Of a stretch of DNA of 64,000 bases, positions 63,665 to 64,000 are shown in pieces. The notes under the pieces are model-generated. The model was not told the origin of the DNA, did no database searches, and saw only the letters and a list, made by a program, of their open reading frames with translations. This DNA comes from Bolinopsis microptera (taxonomy: Eukaryota > Ctenophora > Tentaculata > Lobata > Bolinopsidae). Location of the stretch: the NCBI RefSeq assembly GCF_026151205.1, contig NC_087080.1, positions 12,323,837 through 12,387,836 on the forward strand, in the 5' to 3' direction. The position numbers and the translations under genes were made by a program. The number at the start of each line of letters is the position of its first letter. Position 1 is the stretch's first letter.

Positions 63665-64000
63665 ATTCCTTATCCGTCACCACGTGTCTCAGATCAGCGT
63701 TACCTTTAGCTTTTGGTGTTGGTTATGTTAGATCAGCTCAAATTTCATTTATTTCGAACTGTTTTGATCTAAGATCATATCGAACATTAATTCATGTGGT
63801 AAGAGGTTTTATGACGTTCTTTAATGAGGTATCAGAGATGATGACAATGACAAGATTTGAGACTAAGGCCCTAGCTAGACGGTACGACTACGTGACCCAT
63901 CACGTGATGGTGTATTTGTTCCTAGTTAGACGTGACGTCCTGAGTAGTACTAGTTATAGTACGTGATGCGGTCTTCGTTCTAGCTAGACGGTACTAACAA
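63665..64000. promoter_or_regulatory. 5' flank of ATP2C1, likely promoter region
   Basis: Upstream of the ATP2C1 start on the minus strand. It contains two CTAGCTAGACGGTAC copies (about 63871 and 63979) and several CACGTGATG / GTACGTGATG segments around 63895-63965. CACGTG is an E-box; repetition upstream of a gene makes regulation possible, though the region may instead be a repeat. No 5' UTR exon was identified. Confidence 0.35.

Overview
The window is animal (metazoan) nuclear DNA. Every recognisable protein gene is split by short GT-AG introns, codon use and spacing are eukaryotic, and the gene set is animal: TMEM129, SLC38A9, the ciliary transition-zone protein RPGRIP1L, a secretory-pathway calcium pump (ATP2C1 type), a Ly6/uPAR-fold protein and a TSP1-domain membrane protein. 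The AT-rich background, compact introns, Penelope-like element, CR1/L2-like LINE remnant, Helitron and many small inverted-repeat elements would fit a non-bilaterian animal such as a cnidarian, ctenophore or sponge, but the phylum cannot be fixed from this window. Exon joins below were made by hand from GT/AG signals, reading-phase agreement and family resemblance; no RNA evidence was available.

Layout, left to right. 1-290: end of an RGG-rich RNA-binding protein (+). 300-3500: repeats and a LINE remnant. 3534-5161: TMEM129 (+). 6000-8550: minus-strand exons, including the transmembrane/cytoplasmic end of a single-pass membrane protein, with a small inverted-repeat element. 8744-12772: a 5'-truncated Helitron (-) flanked by a perfect 28-bp direct repeat. 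14750-20355: SLC38A9 (+, 13 exons) with a Penelope-like GIY-YIG fragment in an intron. 20356-27500: intergenic repeats plus two small secreted or surface protein genes (Ly6-like; Lys-rich). 27568-29717: an unrecognised 4-exon gene (+) whose first splice donor lies in a 22-bp tandem array. 30264-47635: RPGRIP1L (-, 25 exons). One of its introns carries a 4.2-kb long-inverted-repeat element with an 8-bp target duplication. Another carries a complete, oppositely oriented nested gene (signal peptide, ectodomain, TSP1, TM), which itself has a 1.39-kb palindrome in an intron. 48379-50965: a four-TM protein and an orphan Ser-rich protein (-). 51000-55350: a repeat cluster. 55359-63664: ATP2C1 (-, 18 exons) with a TTAA-flanked element and an intronless SLC35F-like pseudogene in introns.

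The host genes are not an operon or pathway. They share only a loose membrane-traffic/lysosome/cilium flavour: TMEM129 in ER quality control, SLC38A9 in lysosomal amino-acid sensing, ATP2C1 in Golgi Ca/Mn supply, RPGRIP1L at the ciliary transition zone. The most unusual content is structural: long inverted repeats, splice-site sequences caught up in tandem arrays, and a modular family of short GC-rich hairpin repeats that recurs at both ends of the window.
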